This document shows, piece by piece, positions 17,129 to 26,547 of a stretch of 64,000 bases of DNA. Both the position numbers and the translations under genes were made by a program. Below the pieces are notes generated by a model that saw only the letters and a list, made by a program, of their open reading frames with translations, ran no database searches and was not told where the DNA came from. The stretch is from Shewanella colwelliana ATCC 39565. GTDB taxonomy: Bacteria; Pseudomonadota; Gammaproteobacteria; Enterobacterales; Shewanellaceae. The DNA is taken from assembly GCF_000518705.1 (NCBI RefSeq), contig NZ_KI912479.1, positions 347,091 to 411,090 of the forward strand, written 5' to 3'. How positions within the stretch are numbered: position 1 is the stretch's first letter; the number at the start of each line of letters is the position of its first letter.

Positions 17129-18568
17129 TTAGGCAACAATTAACACTTTACTGGTATTGGTGCCACCGATGGTTTCCATCGCGTCACCTTTAGTCATCAG
17201 CACCATGTCACCGCTGTTAAGGTAACCAGCTGCTTGAAGTGCTTCTAACGCTTTCTTCGCTAACTCTTCGGCACTATGTGCTGTTGAGTCGAAGAAGAAA
17301 GGCTGCACACCACGATACAATGCCATTTTTGCAAGTGTCACGTCATGACGAGACAAAGCGAAAATAGGCAGTGATGAACTGATGCGTGACATCAACTGCG
17401 GTGTTGCACCCGACTCAGTTAAGGCGACAATTGCTTTAACGCCTTCTAAGTGGTTAGCTGCATACATGGTAGACAGCGCGATGGTTTCTTCGACCGAAGT
17501 AAAGCGCTCATCTAGACGGTGCTTAGAGACTTGAACACTTGGATGTCCTTCAGCGCCTAAACAAACATTGGCCATTGCCATAACGGTTTCTTCAGGGAAG
17601 TCACCCGCTGCAGTTTCAGCCGATAGCATGACGGCATCAGTGCCATCTAGTACAGCGTTAGCCACATCCATCACTTCAGCACGTGTTGGCATTGGGCTAG
17701 TGATCATCGACTCCATCATCTGGGTCGCAGTGATCACGCTCTTGTTAAGTTGGCGAGAACGACTGATAAGCTTCTTCTGTACAGCAACAAGTGCTGCATC
17801 ACCAATTTCAACACCAAGGTCACCACGAGCAACCATGACAGCATCAGAGGCTAAGATAACATCATCCATTGCTTCATCAGAAACAACGGCTTCTGCGCGC
17901 TCAACTTTAGAAACGATTAATGCATTGCTACCTGCTTTTTGAGCTAGTTCACGTGCATAGTTAAGGTCAGCGCCACTACGTGGGAAAGAAACGGCTAGAT
18001 AGTCAACTTTAATTGCTGCTGCCGTAACAATATCACGCTTGTCTTTTTCAGTAAGTGCTGCAGCTGAAAGGCCACCGCCTTTTTTGTTGATCCCTTTATT
18101 GTTTGAAAGGGGACCTGCAACCGTTACTGAGGTATGAACCTTATTGCCTTCAACTTTCTCTACACGAAGTTGAACACGGCCATCGTCCAGCATAAGGATA
18201 TCGCCAATGACAACATCTTTAGGTAGCTCTTTATAGTCGATACCAACTTGATGCTCATCACCTTGACCTTTTTCTAGGTCGGCATCCAAGATGAATGCTT
18301 GACCTAGGTCAAGTTGGACTTTTTTATTGTCCTTAAAAGTTGATACACGGATCTTTGGACCTTGTAGGTCGCCTAAGATAGCAACATGAACACCAAGTTC
18401 TTTTGCTATGTTACGTGTGTCAGTCGCACGTTTTAGGTGATCTTCAGGTGAGCCGTGAGAAAAGTTAAGGCGAACAACGTTTGCGCCAGCTTTGATAATA
18501 CGACGTAGATTGTCGTCACGATCAGTTGCTGGGCCTAGAGTCGTTACAATTTTGGTTCTGCGGAACAT
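17129..18568 (-). CDS. pykA: Pyruvate kinase, PykA type
   Basis: Transfers phosphate from phosphoenolpyruvate to ADP, giving pyruvate and ATP. The 479-residue product starts MFRRTKIVTTLGPATD with a GGAG seven bases upstream. NVVRLNFSHGSPEDH is the substrate region, the B domain follows to about residue 170, the catalytic Lys lies in ALIVSKVERAEAV, and MVARGDLGVEIG and ITATQMMESMI are the Mg/substrate motifs. The sequence is closer to E. coli PykA (480 residues) than PykF. A HexR-like site lies 59 bases upstream, so it belongs with the Entner-Doudoroff regulon next door. Confidence 0.97.
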   Translation of the reverse strand: MFRRTKIVTTLGPATDRDDNLRRIIKAGANVVRLNFSHGSPEDHLKRATDTRNIAKELGVHVAILGDLQGPKIRVSTFKDNKKVQLDLGQAFILDADLEKGQGDEHQVGIDYKELPKDVVIGDILMLDDGRVQLRVEKVEGNKVHTSVTVAGPLSNNKGINKKGGGLSAAALTEKDKRDIVTAAAIKVDYLAVSFPRSGADLNYARELAQKAGSNALIVSKVERAEAVVSDEAMDDVILASDAVMVARGDLGVEIGDAALVAVQKKLISRSRQLNKSVITATQMMESMITSPMPTRAEVMDVANAVLDGTDAVMLSAETAAGDFPEETVMAMANVCLGAEGHPSVQVSKHRLDERFTSVEETIALSTMYAANHLEGVKAIVALTESGATPQLMSRISSSLPIFALSRHDVTLAKMALYRGVQPFFFDSTAHSAEELAKKALEALQAAGYLNSGDMVLMTKGDAMETIGGTNTSKVLIVA

Positions 18569-18626
18569 GAGATACTCCGTTAAGTTTAAAAAATCTTACT
18601 CTATATTAACAGACAAAACCGACTTT

Positions 18627-18641
18627 TGTAGGAAAATTACA
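18627..18641. promoter_or_regulatory. HexR-like site upstream of pykA
   Basis: TGTAGGAAAATTACA resembles the HexR motif TGTAATTAAATTACA at 12 of 15 positions and is a partial palindrome. It lies between hexR's terminator and the pykA start, where the pykA promoter must be. Confidence 0.6.
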
Positions 18642-18696
18642 AACAAAATGATCTACCTCAAGTTATTAATTTTGTGAAGTACTACGACTTAAAGGT

Positions 18697-18730
18697 AAAA
18701 AAAAGGCGGATTGGGTAAACCAAGCCGCCT
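18697..18730 (-). terminator. Terminator of hexR
   Basis: On the minus strand AGGCGGCTTGG, loop, CCAATCCGCCT is followed by a run of eight T residues. One mismatch interrupts the 11-bp stem. It separates hexR from pykA, which therefore has its own promoter. Confidence 0.88.
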
Positions 18731-18750
18731 AAAATCCTTACAAAACTGGA

Positions 18751-19605
18751 CTATAGTATCGGGTCTTTTTCGATACGAGACTCTTTTAACACCTCTTTAA
18801 CCCGTTTTAAACTTTCCCTAAAACGTGGGCCTCGGCGAAGTGTAAAGCCTGTGGCGAGCACGTCAACAATGACCAGCTGCGCAAGACGAGAGGCCATAGG
18901 CAGATACATATCGGTATCTTCTGGCACTTCCATCGTAACTGGCAAAGTACATTCACTTGATAGTGGAGAGTTACGTGAGGTAATCGCAATCACGGCAGCA
19001 CCATTTTCTCTGGCTAAACGAGCGATATCGATGAGTGATTTCGTCCGTCCTGTATGGGAAATCAATACCACCACGTCGCCTTCAGAACTATTAATACAAC
19101 TCATACGTTGCATTAATACATCATCAAAACAGATCACGGGTACATTAAAGCGGAAAAATTTATTCTGAGCATCATGGGCAACTGACGCCGATGCGCCTAA
19201 GCCAAAAAACGAAATCTTCTTCGCTTGTGTGAGGATATCTACTGCTTTATTTATCGCTGCCGTATCCATGCTTTGTCTAGCAGTATCAAGGGCTGCCATA
19301 GATGACTCAAAGATTTTTGTAGTGTATGAATCAGGGCTGTCATCTTCCTCTACATGGCGGCTCACATAAGGGGTTCCGTTAGCCAGGCTCTGCGCCAAAT
19401 GCAGTTTAAAGTCTGGAAATCCTTTGGTATCTAATCTGCGGCAAAAGCGGTTAACGGTTGGCTCACTGACATCGGCCATTTTTGCTAACGTAGCAATGCT
19501 AGAGTGAATGGCAGTTTGTGGTGACGCTAAAATGACTTCAGCGACTTTGCGTTCTGACTTACTGAAATGCGTTAGGCTTTTTTGAACCTTTTCTAGGGTA
19601 TTCAT
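18751..19605 (-). CDS. hexR: Carbon metabolism regulator HexR (RpiR family)
   Basis: A 284-residue RpiR/MurR regulator. The N-terminal helix-turn-helix covers about residues 1-75 (KMADVSEPTVNRFCRRLDTK is the recognition part) and the SIS sugar-phosphate domain about 125-260 (FFGLGASASVAHDAQNKFFR, then VVVLISHTGRTKSLIDIA). HexR responds to 2-keto-3-deoxy-6-phosphogluconate, the Edd product, and controls zwf, edd, pykA and other central carbon genes in Shewanella. It is transcribed away from zwf, across a 309-base region with several HexR-like sites. Confidence 0.95.
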   Translation of the reverse strand: MNTLEKVQKSLTHFSKSERKVAEVILASPQTAIHSSIATLAKMADVSEPTVNRFCRRLDTKGFPDFKLHLAQSLANGTPYVSRHVEEDDSPDSYTTKIFESSMAALDTARQSMDTAAINKAVDILTQAKKISFFGLGASASVAHDAQNKFFRFNVPVICFDDVLMQRMSCINSSEGDVVVLISHTGRTKSLIDIARLARENGAAVIAITSRNSPLSSECTLPVTMEVPEDTDMYLPMASRLAQLVIVDVLATGFTLRRGPRFRESLKRVKEVLKESRIEKDPIL

Positions 19606-19629
19606 ATGCGTACATCCACTCGATAGTAA

Positions 19630-19853
19630 TGTAATTATATTTATTCTTTTATGTCATTATAGAAGCAAACAAAAAGTGCTAAAGTTTGGACTATATAACG
19701 AATTATGATCTAACTATTCAACAAACTTTCTACTATATATAGTAATTTAATCACGAAAAGCATATCAGATTTTGTAGTCTTGTTGCTAGTTTACTAATCA
19801 TGCATTTTTTGCAAAATTTAGATGCAATTAACAATTTCTGTTGTTATATTACG
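19630..19853. promoter_or_regulatory. hexR-zwf divergent control region with three HexR-like sites
   Basis: Three sites resemble TGTAATTAAATTACA: TGTAATTATATTTAT (19630-19644), TAGTAATTTAATCAC (19740-19754) and TGTTGTTATATTACG (19839-19853). The first is next to hexR, the third is 62 bases before zwf. The whole 19606-19914 interval is AT-rich and contains no gene. Matches are by eye and individual sites are uncertain. Confidence 0.5.
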
Positions 19854-19914
19854 ACAAACATGTGAATTTCCCATCGGAATGATGGCACACAGCGACAAAG
19901 GAGATTTATAAGCT

Positions 19915-21387
19915 ATGGGCATGACATCACCAGAAGCCAAAGCTTGCGATTTTGTACTGTTTGGTACCAAAGGGGACTTAGCAAGACGCAAATTGCTTCC
20001 TTCTCTGTACCAACTTGATAAAGCCGGTTTACTTAATGAAGAGACCAAAGTGCTCGGGGTTGCTAAAGATGAGTTTACCCAAGAACAGTATCAAGAGCTT
20101 GTTGTTACTGCACTTAATAGCTTTGTAAAAGAAGACCTTTGTAAAGAGACATTAAACCGTTTCTTAAGCCGTTGTCATTATGTAGGCACAAACTTCACTG
20201 ACTCGGCAGGCTATCAGGCGTTTCATGACGTATTAGAGCCCCAAAAGCGTGTCATGGTGAGTTACTTCGCGACACCGCCATCTATATTCGGTGATATTTG
20301 TCGCTGTTTACACGAACAAAACCTTATCTATCCTGATACACGTGTCGTCCTCGAAAAGCCTATTGGTTCTGATTTAGCCTCCTCAAAAGTGATTAACGAC
20401 CAAGTCAGCGCCTATTTTAATGAAAATCAGGTGTATCGTATTGATCATTACCTCGGTAAAGAAACGGTTCAAAACCTGATCGCCTTGCGTTTTGCTAATT
20501 CACTGTTTGCCTCTAAGTGGGATAACCGAACGATTGACCATGTGCAGATCACGGTTGCTGAAGAAGTGGGCATCGAAGGACGTTGGGGCTACTTTGATAA
20601 AGCAGGCCAAATGCGAGATATGATCCAAAACCACCTTTTGCAAGTGCTGACGCTTGTGGCGATGGATCCACCGGTTAACCTCGATGCAGACAGCATCCGC
20701 GATGAAAAAGTTAAAGTTCTTAAATCACTGCGTAAAATCGATGCTGACAATATCTATGAGAACACGGTTAGAGGTCAGTACTCTGCTGGCTTCTTAAAAG
20801 GTGCACCTGTGCCAGGGTATCTCGAAGAGGAGGGGGCTAATACCCAATCCCATGCAGAGACATTTGTGGCATTACGCGTTGATATCGACAACTGGCGTTG
20901 GGCTGGCGTGCCATTCTACTTGAGAAGTGGCAAGCGTATGCCGACCAAGAGCTCTGAAATTGTCGTGTATTTCAAAAACCCACCTCATAACCTATATCGT
21001 TCTAGCTATCGTAATTTGCCAGCGAACAAGTTGACCATTCGTCTTCAGCCTCACGAAGGTGTTGAAATTCAAATGATGAATAAGGTGCCAGGTCTAGAGC
21101 AGAAGCAACGTCTGCAAACAACTAAATTAGATTTAAGTTTCTCTGACACCTTTAAGAATGACCGTATTGCTGATGCCTATGAGCGTCTATTACTTGAAGC
21201 TATGCTGGGCAACCAAGCATTGTTTGTTCGTCGCGATGAAGTTGAGCAGGCGTGGAGTTGGGTTGACGGTATCATTGAGGCTTGGGAAGACAGCAACGAA
21301 AAGCCTAAGCCATATCCTGCTGGCAGTTGGGGGCCTGTGGCCTCAGTTGCATTGATAGCTAAAGACGGCCGCTCGTGGGACGAATAG
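19915..21387 (+). CDS. zwf: Glucose-6-phosphate 1-dehydrogenase
   Basis: Oxidises glucose-6-phosphate to 6-phosphogluconolactone, making NADPH. The 490-residue product has the nucleotide-binding loop FGTKGDLARRKLLPSLY (about residues 13-29; the usual GASGDL is GTKGDL here) and the active-site RIDHYLGKETVQNL (about 178-191). The start ATG at 19915 follows AAGGAG about 10 bases upstream. It heads zwf-pgl-edd-eda, all on one strand with short gaps, and has HexR-like sites upstream. Confidence 0.97.
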   Translation: MGMTSPEAKACDFVLFGTKGDLARRKLLPSLYQLDKAGLLNEETKVLGVAKDEFTQEQYQELVVTALNSFVKEDLCKETLNRFLSRCHYVGTNFTDSAGYQAFHDVLEPQKRVMVSYFATPPSIFGDICRCLHEQNLIYPDTRVVLEKPIGSDLASSKVINDQVSAYFNENQVYRIDHYLGKETVQNLIALRFANSLFASKWDNRTIDHVQITVAEEVGIEGRWGYFDKAGQMRDMIQNHLLQVLTLVAMDPPVNLDADSIRDEKVKVLKSLRKIDADNIYENTVRGQYSAGFLKGAPVPGYLEEEGANTQSHAETFVALRVDIDNWRWAGVPFYLRSGKRMPTKSSEIVVYFKNPPHNLYRSSYRNLPANKLTIRLQPHEGVEIQMMNKVPGLEQKQRLQTTKLDLSFSDTFKNDRIADAYERLLLEAMLGNQALFVRRDEVEQAWSWVDGIIEAWEDSNEKPKPYPAGSWGPVASVALIAKDGRSWDE

Positions 21388-21399
21388 GAGACATTGATT

Positions 21400-22098
21400 A
21401 TGATTAAAGACTCTGTATTCAAATCATTTGATGACAAAACCGCTCTTGAAACACAGCTTGCGGAGCGTATCGCCAATCAGCTACAAACGGCTATTGATGC
21501 GCGCGGAAAAGCAAGCTTAGTGGTGTCAGGAGGGTCGACACCCGTGGCGCTTTTTCAACAGCTCAGTAAAAAGGCGATAGAGTGGAGTGAAGTTTACATC
21601 ACGCTCGCTGATGAGCGTTGGGTTGATGTTGATAGTGACGATTCCAATGAAAAGTTAGTCAAAGCGCATCTACTGCAAAACCGAGCCGCGGCGGCTAAGT
21701 TTCGTGGACTTAAAAATATGTTTGCCTCCGCAGAAGCGGGCGCTGATATGACGATTGAACAATTGGCCAATTTCCCAAAACCTTTTGATGTGGTTGTGTT
21801 GGGTATGGGTAACGATGGACACACCTGTTCATGGTTTCCCTGTTCATTAGAGATTGAACAAGCACTGTCAACCGATTCACTTTGCTTAGCTGTGAATCCG
21901 GGCAATGCGCCTCATGGTCGTATCACAATATCCAAACAGGGGATTTTGGCCAGTCGTCAGATTTATTTACACATTGTCGGTGAGCAGAAGTTGTCTGTTT
22001 ACCGCCAAGCGCTTGAAAATGAAGATGAGAAAGCGATGCCTATACGCGCAGTATTGGCACAACATAGCACACCCGTCGATGTTTATTGGAGCGCTTAA
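21400..22098 (+). CDS. pgl: 6-phosphogluconolactonase
   Basis: Hydrolyses 6-phosphoglucono-lactone to 6-phosphogluconate, between Zwf and Edd. The 232-residue product is the DevB/NagB-fold type: LVVSGGSTPVALFQQLS (about 37-53) and VVVLGMGNDGHTCSWFP are the sugar-phosphate and catalytic loops. The frame opens with TTG at 21394, but TAGGAG ends at 21390, which fits ATG 21400 (nine-base spacing). It starts 12 bases after zwf ends and is followed nine bases later by edd. Confidence 0.95.
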   Translation: MIKDSVFKSFDDKTALETQLAERIANQLQTAIDARGKASLVVSGGSTPVALFQQLSKKAIEWSEVYITLADERWVDVDSDDSNEKLVKAHLLQNRAAAAKFRGLKNMFASAEAGADMTIEQLANFPKPFDVVVLGMGNDGHTCSWFPCSLEIEQALSTDSLCLAVNPGNAPHGRITISKQGILASRQIYLHIVGEQKLSVYRQALENEDEKAMPIRAVLAQHSTPVDVYWSA

Positions 22099-22107
22099 GG
22101 AGCGATT

Positions 22108-23934
22108 ATGCACGCAGTAGTACAGTCCGTAACAGATAGAATCATTGAGCGGAGCAAGCATTCGCGCGCCCAATACCTTAAAGCATTAGATGAAGCTAAG
22201 AGTAAAGGTGTCCATCGCAGCAGCCTAAGCTGCGGTAACCTTGCACACGGCTTCGCAGCTTGTAGCCCAGCGGATAAAAATACCATCAAGGCGTTGACGA
22301 AAGCCAACATTGGTATCGTCACGGCCTTTAACGATATGTTATCTGCGCATCAACCCTATGAAGATTACCCGAAACTGCTCAAGCAAGCGTGCCAAGAAGT
22401 CGGCAGTGTTGCTCAAGTAGCCGGTGGTGTTCCTGCAATGTGTGACGGCGTTACCCAAGGGCAACCAGGGATGGAGCTAAGCCTCCTAAGCCGTGAAGTG
22501 ATTGCAATGAGCACTGCAGTTGGTTTATCTCATAATATGTTTGACGGTGCCTTGCTCTTAGGAATTTGTGACAAAATTGTCCCAGGTTTACTTATTGGCG
22601 CATTAAGCTTTGGTCATCTACCAATGTTGTTCGTCCCTGCAGGACCAATGAAGTCAGGCATTCCCAATAAAGAGAAAGCGCGTATTCGTCAGAAGTTTGC
22701 TCAAGGCTTAGTCGATAGAGCTGCTTTGTTAGAGGCTGAATCAAGTTCTTACCACAGCGCGGGCACTTGTACTTTTTACGGTACCGCAAACAGTAATCAG
22801 TTGATGCTGGAAATTATGGGGCTACAGCTACCAGGTTCATCATTTGTTAACCCAGATGACCCGCTCCGTGAAGCACTGAACAAAATGGCTGCAAAGCAGG
22901 TGTGTCGCCTGACTGAAATGGGCACGCAATATTCGCCTATCGGTGAAGTGGTTAACGAAAAATCGGTTGTTAACGGTATTGTTGGATTATTGGCAACTGG
23001 CGGCTCGACTAATTTAACCATGCATATTGTTGCTGCGGCGAGAGCTGCGGGTATCATCATTAATTGGGATGATTTCTCTGAACTATCAGATGCAGTGCCG
23101 TTGCTCGCGAGGGTTTATCCAAACGGTCACGCCGATATTAACCATTTCCATGCTGCTGGCGGGATGGCACTGCTGGTAAAAGAGCTGCTAGATGCCGGCC
23201 TTTTACATGAAGATGTCAATACCGTGGCAGGCTTTGGCCTAAGACGTTATACCCAAGAACCAAGACTCATTGATAATGAATTGGTTTGGGTTGATGGCCC
23301 AGCAACGTCGTTAGATAGCGAAGTGTTGACCACTGCGTCGGCGCCGTTCCAAGAAAATGGTGGTCTGAAGTTACTCAAAGGTAATTTAGGACGGGCTGTG
23401 ATTAAAGTTTCGGCGGTCGCTGAGCAACATCGTCTGGTCGAAGCTCCTGCAGTGGTTATTGACGACCAAAACAAACTTGAGGCGCTGTTTCAAGCTGGTG
23501 AGTTAGACAAAGATTGTGTCGTGGTTGTGAAAGGGCAAGGGCCTAAAGCGGTTGGTATGCCTGAACTACACAAACTTACGCCAATTTTAGGTACCCTTCA
23601 GGATAAAGGTTTCAAAGTTGCCTTGCTAACGGATGGGCGCATGTCTGGTGCATCGGGTAAAGTGCCAGCGGCAATTCATTTGACACCTGAAGCATTGGAC
23701 GGTGGATTAATTGCTAAGATCCAAAACGGTGATCTTATCCGCGTTAATGCCACGACCGGTGAGTTGTCGCTGTTGATTGATGAATCAACTTTGGCAGCAA
23801 GAGAAGCTGAGAAAGTTGACTTACGCAGTACAAGTTATGGAATGGGGCGTGAGTTATTTGCGGCCTTACGTTCTAATTTGAGTAGCCCTGAGACGGGCGC
23901 TCGTTGTACCACGACCATCGATGAAAATTATTAA
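22108..23934 (+). CDS. edd: Phosphogluconate dehydratase
   Basis: Dehydrates 6-phosphogluconate to 2-keto-3-deoxy-6-phosphogluconate, the committed Entner-Doudoroff step and the source of the HexR ligand. The 608-residue product belongs to the IlvD/Edd family of FeS dehydratases. GVPAMCDGVTQGQPGMELS (about 112-130) carries the family signature and cluster Cys, with further Cys in SLSCGNLAHG and YHSAGTCTFYGTAN; LLTDGRMSGASGKVPAAIH is the C-terminal signature. AAGGAG stands eight bases before the ATG. Confidence 0.97.
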   Translation: MHAVVQSVTDRIIERSKHSRAQYLKALDEAKSKGVHRSSLSCGNLAHGFAACSPADKNTIKALTKANIGIVTAFNDMLSAHQPYEDYPKLLKQACQEVGSVAQVAGGVPAMCDGVTQGQPGMELSLLSREVIAMSTAVGLSHNMFDGALLLGICDKIVPGLLIGALSFGHLPMLFVPAGPMKSGIPNKEKARIRQKFAQGLVDRAALLEAESSSYHSAGTCTFYGTANSNQLMLEIMGLQLPGSSFVNPDDPLREALNKMAAKQVCRLTEMGTQYSPIGEVVNEKSVVNGIVGLLATGGSTNLTMHIVAAARAAGIIINWDDFSELSDAVPLLARVYPNGHADINHFHAAGGMALLVKELLDAGLLHEDVNTVAGFGLRRYTQEPRLIDNELVWVDGPATSLDSEVLTTASAPFQENGGLKLLKGNLGRAVIKVSAVAEQHRLVEAPAVVIDDQNKLEALFQAGELDKDCVVVVKGQGPKAVGMPELHKLTPILGTLQDKGFKVALLTDGRMSGASGKVPAAIHLTPEALDGGLIAKIQNGDLIRVNATTGELSLLIDESTLAAREAEKVDLRSTSYGMGRELFAALRSNLSSPETGARCTTTIDENY

Positions 23935-23955
23935 TCACTGAGGAAGAGTATTAAC

Positions 23956-24597
23956 ATGGCTCAGAATAACTGGTCTATACAACCACAAGATATTTTTAAA
24001 CGCAGCCCAATCGTTCCTGTAATGGTGATTAATAAGATTGAAGATGCGGTGCCTTTGGCACGAGCTTTGGTCGCCGGCGGAATAAGTGTGCTGGAGGTGA
24101 CGTTACGAACACCTTGTGCGCTCGAAGCGATTACTAAGATTGCAAAAGAGGTGCCTGAAGCACTGGTTGGCGCGGGTACGATTTTAAACGAAGCTCAGCT
24201 AAAGCAAGCCATTGATGCTGGTGCGCAGTTTGTGATCACGCCAGGTGCAACGACAGATCTATTGAAAGCGGCGATGGCAGGGACAGTTCCATTAATTCCT
24301 GGTGTGGCGAGTATTTCTGAAGTGATGGCGGGTATGGAGCTTGGCTATACTAATTTTAAGTTTTTCCCTGCTGAAGCCTCTGGTGGCGTTAACGCATTGA
24401 AAGCTTTTTCTGGTCCGTTAGCGAATATTCGTTTTTGTCCAACGGGTGGTATCACTCCAAGTAGTTATAAAGATTACCTAGCACTGAACAATGTCGATTG
24501 CATCGGCGGTAGCTGGATAGCACCCACTGATGCCATGGAGCAAGGTGATTGGGCGCGTATTACTCAATTGTGTAAAGATGCAATTAGCGGTATCTAA
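23956..24597 (+). CDS. eda: KDPG aldolase
   Basis: Splits 2-keto-3-deoxy-6-phosphogluconate into pyruvate and glyceraldehyde-3-phosphate. The 213-residue length equals that of E. coli Eda. VLEVTLRTPCALEAI holds the catalytic Glu, and the Schiff-base Lys is in GYTNFKFFPAEASGG; FCPTGGITPSSYKDYL is the phosphate site. It is the last gene of the zwf operon and is followed by a strong terminator. Confidence 0.97.
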   Translation: MAQNNWSIQPQDIFKRSPIVPVMVINKIEDAVPLARALVAGGISVLEVTLRTPCALEAITKIAKEVPEALVGAGTILNEAQLKQAIDAGAQFVITPGATTDLLKAAMAGTVPLIPGVASISEVMAGMELGYTNFKFFPAEASGGVNALKAFSGPLANIRFCPTGGITPSSYKDYLALNNVDCIGGSWIAPTDAMEQGDWARITQLCKDAISGI

Positions 24598-24617
24598 CCT
24601 AAGCGTTTATTAGGCAT

Positions 24618-24648
24618 AAAAAACCTCTGTGTAAACAGAGGTTTTTTT
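24618..24648 (+). terminator. Terminator of the zwf-eda operon
   Basis: AAAAAACCTCTGT, loop GTAA, ACAGAGGTTTTTTT: a 13-bp stem with T runs on both strands, so it can also serve the convergent ecotin gene. Confidence 0.93.
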
Positions 24649-24710
24649 ATGCCTGCTATATTAGGGTATCCATAGGGAAAAAATGATAAAGTATCTTGCA
24701 CCTGAATCAT

Positions 24711-25283
24711 TTAGTTGGATGAGGTAAATTGATACTCCATCTCAGCTGTCCAAACACGATACTTAAGTTGGGCGCCTTCTGGTAAGTAAAATACTTTTGG
24801 CAGTCGACTGTCATATTTGAGTATTAACTCTCCTGGAATGGTCAGGAACTGTTCTTTTTTTGCCTTATCAAAACAGGCCATCATTGTACTCGGTCCGTCA
24901 CTGATAGTGTCTACTTGGTAGTAGTTGTAGCCCCATCCGTCTAAATTCATCTGTTTCAGTTCACCACGCAAACCATGTTTATTGCAGTCAACTAATTCAG
25001 TTCGACCAATAAGAATCTCAATTCTGTATTGTGCTTCATTCTCAAGTGCTGGCAAGTTGAGGATATGCTGCACCATGCCCTCGGTGGGTTGTGGAAACAT
25101 TTTGCTTGTTTCCTCGGCTTGGTAAGTCACGGCTGTGTAGCTGCTGCTGTGAATATTCATTTGGTTTAACCCACTTGGATGGACCGGACTGGTTGCAAAG
25201 GCAGAATTGCCTGCAGCCGTGAATGCTATAACACTGGTTAAGATGAGAGACTGGATCTGTTTGTTAAGTGAAAATGTGTTCAT
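24711..25283 (-). CDS. eco: Ecotin, periplasmic serine protease inhibitor
   Basis: Ecotin dimers inhibit trypsin-like serine proteases in the periplasm. The 190-residue product has a signal peptide (cleavage near AFA, residue 30) and the ecotin core: RIEILIGRTELVDCNKHG, then LDGWGYNYYQVD, the inhibitory loop GPSTMMACFD with the P1 Met, and the closing KYRVWTAEMEY. Both Cys of the loop disulfide are present. The frame runs upstream to 25340, but AGGAG lies six bases before the ATG whose first base is 25283. The N-terminal mature extension is longer than in E. coli. Confidence 0.93.
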   Translation of the reverse strand: MNTFSLNKQIQSLILTSVIAFTAAGNSAFATSPVHPSGLNQMNIHSSSYTAVTYQAEETSKMFPQPTEGMVQHILNLPALENEAQYRIEILIGRTELVDCNKHGLRGELKQMNLDGWGYNYYQVDTISDGPSTMMACFDKAKKEQFLTIPGELILKYDSRLPKVFYLPEGAQLKYRVWTAEMEYQFTSSN

Positions 25284-25415
25284 TAAAGCTCCTGATAAAA
25301 TGATAATGTTCGACTGCTTTGTGGGTATTAACGCTAGCATAATGGAAAAGGGTTATTAGATTTAAAATATTTTTGAGCTAGGACCCAAATCGATCAATCT
25401 ACTCTATTTAGATCT

Positions 25416-25470
25416 TTACTTTGACTATCAAACTAAATAATCTCTCCATATTGTTTGATAGTCAAAGTAA
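25416..25470. promoter_or_regulatory. Paired palindromic operator before dmeF-marR
   Basis: An 18-bp arm TTACTTTGACTATCAAAC (25416-25433) and its exact inverse GTTTGATAGTCAAAGTAA (25453-25470) flank 19 bases. Each arm contains its own palindrome TTTGA-N3-TCAAA (25420-25432 and 25454-25466), so this is two operator copies in opposite orientation, centres 34 bases apart. It ends 24 bases before dmeF. The size and symmetry fit a dimeric MarR protein, and such a gene is second in the operon. Confidence 0.7.
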
Positions 25471-25494
25471 TTCCTAATAGATATAGGCCAAAAC

Positions 25495-26547
25495 ATGGAA
25501 AAGACAGCTCACAACAACGCACCATGGCAACACGAACATAATTTTGCCACTGTCAATACACAAGGAGAGCGAAATACCCGTTACGTTCTGTATTTGACCC
25601 TTATAACTATGGTGGCAGAGATTGTCGCCGGTACCATTTATGGTTCCATGGCCTTATTGGCTGATGGTTGGCATATGGGAACCCACGCTGCTGCGTTTTT
25701 AATCACATTGTTTGCTTACTCCTATGCAAAGAAATACGCCAAGGATCCTAAATTTGCATTTGGGGCGGGTAAGGTCAGTGTGCTGGGAGGGTTTACCAGT
25801 GCAATTGCGTTAGGTTTAGTTGCATTGCTGATGATAGTGGAGTCAGTCAACCGACTGCTTAATCCTGAAAACATCCATTTTAACGAGGCTATTTTTGTGG
25901 CGTTTATTGGCTTAACAGTTAATGTCCTATCGGTGTTTTTACTCAAAGATCACCATAGCCATGACCACGGCCATAGTCACGGCCATAGTCACGGTCATCA
26001 TCATAACCATGAGCATCATCACCATGTTTCACATAAACATGACGCTGAACATTGCCACGAAGAAACGAGTGGCAATAAGGCTAAAAAGACCCATGACCAT
26101 AACTTGAGAGCAGCCTATTTTCACGTGATGGCTGATGCGTTGACCTCGCTACTTGCCATTGCTGCTTTACTATTTGGTAAGTATTTAGGACTCAATTGGC
26201 TTGACCCTGTGATGGGGGTTGTTGGTGCCGTAATCATTACCAGTTGGGCGTGGGGGTTGGTTAAGCAAACAGGGCCTATTTTACTCGATGCAAGTATTGA
26301 GCAAGGCTATGTAGAGCAAGTGGTTAAGTGTATTGAACAAGCTGGAACTGATCATGTTGCCGATATTCACGTCTGGCCAGTCAGTGCGGATCACTACGCG
26401 GCGATTATCTCTGTGGTTACCCATGAAAATAAAGATGCGCGCTATTTCACTGAACAGCTATCTCGCTTTGAGCGCATTAACCATTTAACCATAGAAGTTC
26501 ACTCATGTGATGACTCAAACTGTCGCCGTCACACTGTGGAGGCTTGA
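25495..26547 (+). CDS. dmeF: CDF family Co/Ni efflux transporter DmeF
   Basis: A 350-residue cation diffusion facilitator that exports divalent metal from the cytoplasm by proton antiport. The six-helix membrane domain begins YVLYLTLITMVAEIVAG; the metal site motifs are SMALLADGWHMGTHAAA (H and D in TM2) and HVMADALTSLLAI (TM5, residues about 205-217). Between TM4 and TM5 lies a His-rich loop (about 152-200) with GHSHGHSHGHHH runs. The DGWHMGTH signature is that of DmeF rather than ZitB. It overlaps the marR ATG by one base. Cobalt and nickel as substrates are inferred from the family. Confidence 0.92.
   Translation: MEKTAHNNAPWQHEHNFATVNTQGERNTRYVLYLTLITMVAEIVAGTIYGSMALLADGWHMGTHAAAFLITLFAYSYAKKYAKDPKFAFGAGKVSVLGGFTSAIALGLVALLMIVESVNRLLNPENIHFNEAIFVAFIGLTVNVLSVFLLKDHHSHDHGHSHGHSHGHHHNHEHHHHVSHKHDAEHCHEETSGNKAKKTHDHNLRAAYFHVMADALTSLLAIAALLFGKYLGLNWLDPVMGVVGAVIITSWAWGLVKQTGPILLDASIEQGYVEQVVKCIEQAGTDHVADIHVWPVSADHYAAIISVVTHENKDARYFTEQLSRFERINHLTIEVHSCDDSNCRRHTVEA

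Noticed and set aside
17568..17942. 124-residue frame opposite pykA
   Set aside because: Low-complexity Ser/Ala/Thr-rich antisense shadow of the conserved pykA frame.
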